Origin: an uncultured archaeon
GTDB taxonomy: Archaea; Thermoproteota; Nitrososphaeria; Conexivisphaerales; CALBHZ01
Direction: 5' to 3'
Length of the DNA stretch: 6,746 nt
NCBI GenBank assembly: GCA_937892815.1
Contig: CALBHZ010000217.1
Location: forward strand, 1 to 6,746
Shown here: piece after piece, positions 5,851 to 6,746 of the stretch
Numbering within the stretch: the first letter of the stretch is position 1
Layout of the letters: every line of letters begins with the position of its first letter
Translations under genes and position numbers: made by a program
The notes under the pieces: model-generated
What the model saw: the letters and a program-made list of their open reading frames with translations, nothing else
The model's database searches: none
Told to the model about the DNA's origin: nothing

Positions 5851-6498
5851 AATTCCCGGATACGCTTTCTTTACGTGCTCGTTTCCTAAGAGGTTTCTGG
5901 CTCTGTCGGCTGGGACTATCCCTCCGTTCTCAAATACATATCCTCTATCGCTTATCTCAAGGGCATCGTGAACACCCTGCTCTACTAGAAGTTAGTTAAT
6001 CCATAATCTTTTTTAATTTTCTAACGGTTTCCAAGACTAGAGCTACTATTTTTGGAACAAGGTTGCTCAATGGTTCATCTAACATGAACAGCTTCGGAAA
6101 AGACATAAGCCCTCTTGCTATAGCTGACATCTGCTGTTCTCTACAGCTCAAAGTTCCGGCTTCCTGATCTCTCCTCTCCTTCAGTATCGGAAAGAGCTCG
6201 TAGCCATCTCTCTAAGTTCTCCTTCTTAATTCTGTATTTTGCTTTTTAAAGTGCCCATTAACAGGTTTTGATGTACGGTCGTAAATGGAAATAGATGTCC
6301 TCCCTCCAGGAGCTAAAGCCATTCCCATTTCGACCTTTGCATGAACGGACAGATTACTTCCTTTCCGTTGAACTCTATCGAGCGCTCTTGGAAGATAGAA
6401 AGCCATCAAAGTATTCAGAAGCGTCGTTTTCAGCGCCCTTAGGTCCTATTAGACCTACGATCCTCCACTCTTTCTATTTTGAAACTACCCTTTAAAGC
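5851..6498 (-). pseudogene. livF: Decayed livF: HAAT-family ABC transporter ATPase
   Basis: LivF is the ATPase of branched-chain amino acid-type uptake transporters, some of which import aromatic acids. On the minus strand its pieces appear in correct order but in changing frames: ALKGSFKIERVE (from 6498), IVGLIGPKGA (6461), KTTLLNTLMAFYLP (6430), IEFNGKEV (6378), VEMGMALAPGGR (6334), HLFPFTTVHQNLLMGT (6297), KKENLERW (about 6227), YELFPILKERRDQEAGTLS (6202) with FMLDEP as Walker B, and LLVEQGVHDALEISDRGY (5991) running to NEHVKKAYPGI (5851). There are at least eight frame changes plus in-frame stops. Walker A is split by a frameshift between GPKGA and KTT, and the ABC signature reads LSCREQQ instead of LSGGEQQ. 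The span covers nearly a full LivF (about 216 of 235 codons). The last frame stays open to a TGA at 5797. Neighbouring genes are intact, so random read errors are unlikely to explain this. Confidence 0.88.
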
Positions 6499-6529
6499 AC
6501 TAAGTCACAAACCTCTTCACTAATCCCCC

Positions 6530-6746
6530 AGCGTATCCCATCGCTCTCCTAAAGCTCGTCACAAATCTTTGAATTCTTCCGGATCTTATAATCCCCTAAG
6601 CACACAACTCTACTTGAAAAATGCTTTCTAATACAGCAAGGTGAGGGGAACCGGAGGTTTCCAACTGGATATTGTAAAATAACTTTAATAGTTAAAGTCC
6701 CAACAATTAGACTGGACGTGATTCTGAGGTCTCCAAGTAAGGTCGT
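6530..6746. other. Unassigned sequence at the contig end
   Basis: No gene could be recognised here on either strand. In a working liv operon a livG tail could lie in this place, but I cannot see the typical LivG ending. A minus-strand frame is open from the window edge to a TAG at 6549 (65 codons), without a recognisable motif. Another short minus-strand frame reads GRIQRFVTSFRRAMGYAGG and ends soon after the start of the livF relic. Both are short enough to be chance or more decayed remnants. Confidence 0.4.
6682..6698. repeat. Perfect 7-bp inverted repeat
   Basis: actttaa and ttaaagt are perfect reverse complements around a 3-base centre (tag). The 17-bp, A/T-rich symmetric form would suit a binding site for a dimeric regulator upstream of the former livF. 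No promoter or gene next to it confirms this, and a chance origin in A/T-rich DNA is possible. Confidence 0.35.

Noticed and set aside
6212..6495. Two overlapping short open frames on opposite strands (about 65 codons each)
   Set aside because: The minus-strand frame is one piece of the frameshifted livF relic (frame of KTTLLNTLMAFYLP and VEMGMALAPGGR); the plus-strand frame is its shadow.
6549..6746. 65-codon minus-strand open frame running in from the window edge
   Set aside because: No family motif was recognised and the length is compatible with chance; not called as a gene.

Overview
The window is the end of an assembled contig, most likely from a thermophilic archaeon of the Thermoproteota (crenarchaeal) type. 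The organism call is an inference. It rests on A/T-rich TATA boxes placed so that the first gene of each unit would be leaderless, GGAGGTGA-type Shine-Dalgarno sequences only in front of internal operon genes, frequent ATA/AGA/AGG codons, and charged, compact proteins. No rRNA, tRNA or CRISPR array is visible. Bases 4-69 are not genomic: they are a complete Illumina P7 / Nextera read-2 adapter including the Tn5 mosaic end, so real sequence begins at about base 70.

All recognisable genes lie on the minus strand. In transcription order they are a decayed livF (branched-chain/aromatic amino acid-type ABC transporter ATPase, about 6498-5851), an acyl-/aryl-CoA ligase of the AMP-forming benzoate-CoA ligase type (5688-4009), and a tight three-gene operon for a xanthine dehydrogenase-family molybdenum hydroxylase. 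The operon encodes the large Mo-pterin subunit (3839-1434), the medium FAD subunit (1437-586) and the small 2x[2Fe-2S] subunit (578-96). The large and medium genes overlap by 4 bp (GTGA). The stop codon of the medium gene lies inside the Shine-Dalgarno of the small gene.

The ligase and the hydroxylase operon appear to be separate transcription units. Each has its own TATA box centred about 29.5 nt before its ATG, and a hairpin plus T-rich tract follows the ligase. Their proximity, together with the remains of a HAAT-type uptake ATPase, suggests a module that activates an organic acid (possibly aromatic) to its CoA thioester and oxidises or reduces it at a molybdenum centre. The medium subunit has only one cysteine, so it cannot hold the extra [4Fe-4S] cluster of classical 4-hydroxybenzoyl-CoA reductase. 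The active-site loop of the large subunit (QDRGVGK) differs from both the CO dehydrogenase loop (AYRCSFR) and the common form II loop (AYRGAGR). The substrate is therefore open.

The last 1 kb (5689-6746) carries no intact gene. It holds the ligase promoter, the livF pseudogene with at least eight frame changes, and about 220 bp of unassigned sequence with one short perfect inverted repeat. I see no clear new multi-gene system here. The most interesting points are the unusual hydroxylase active-site loop beside a CoA ligase, and the relic transporter gene.
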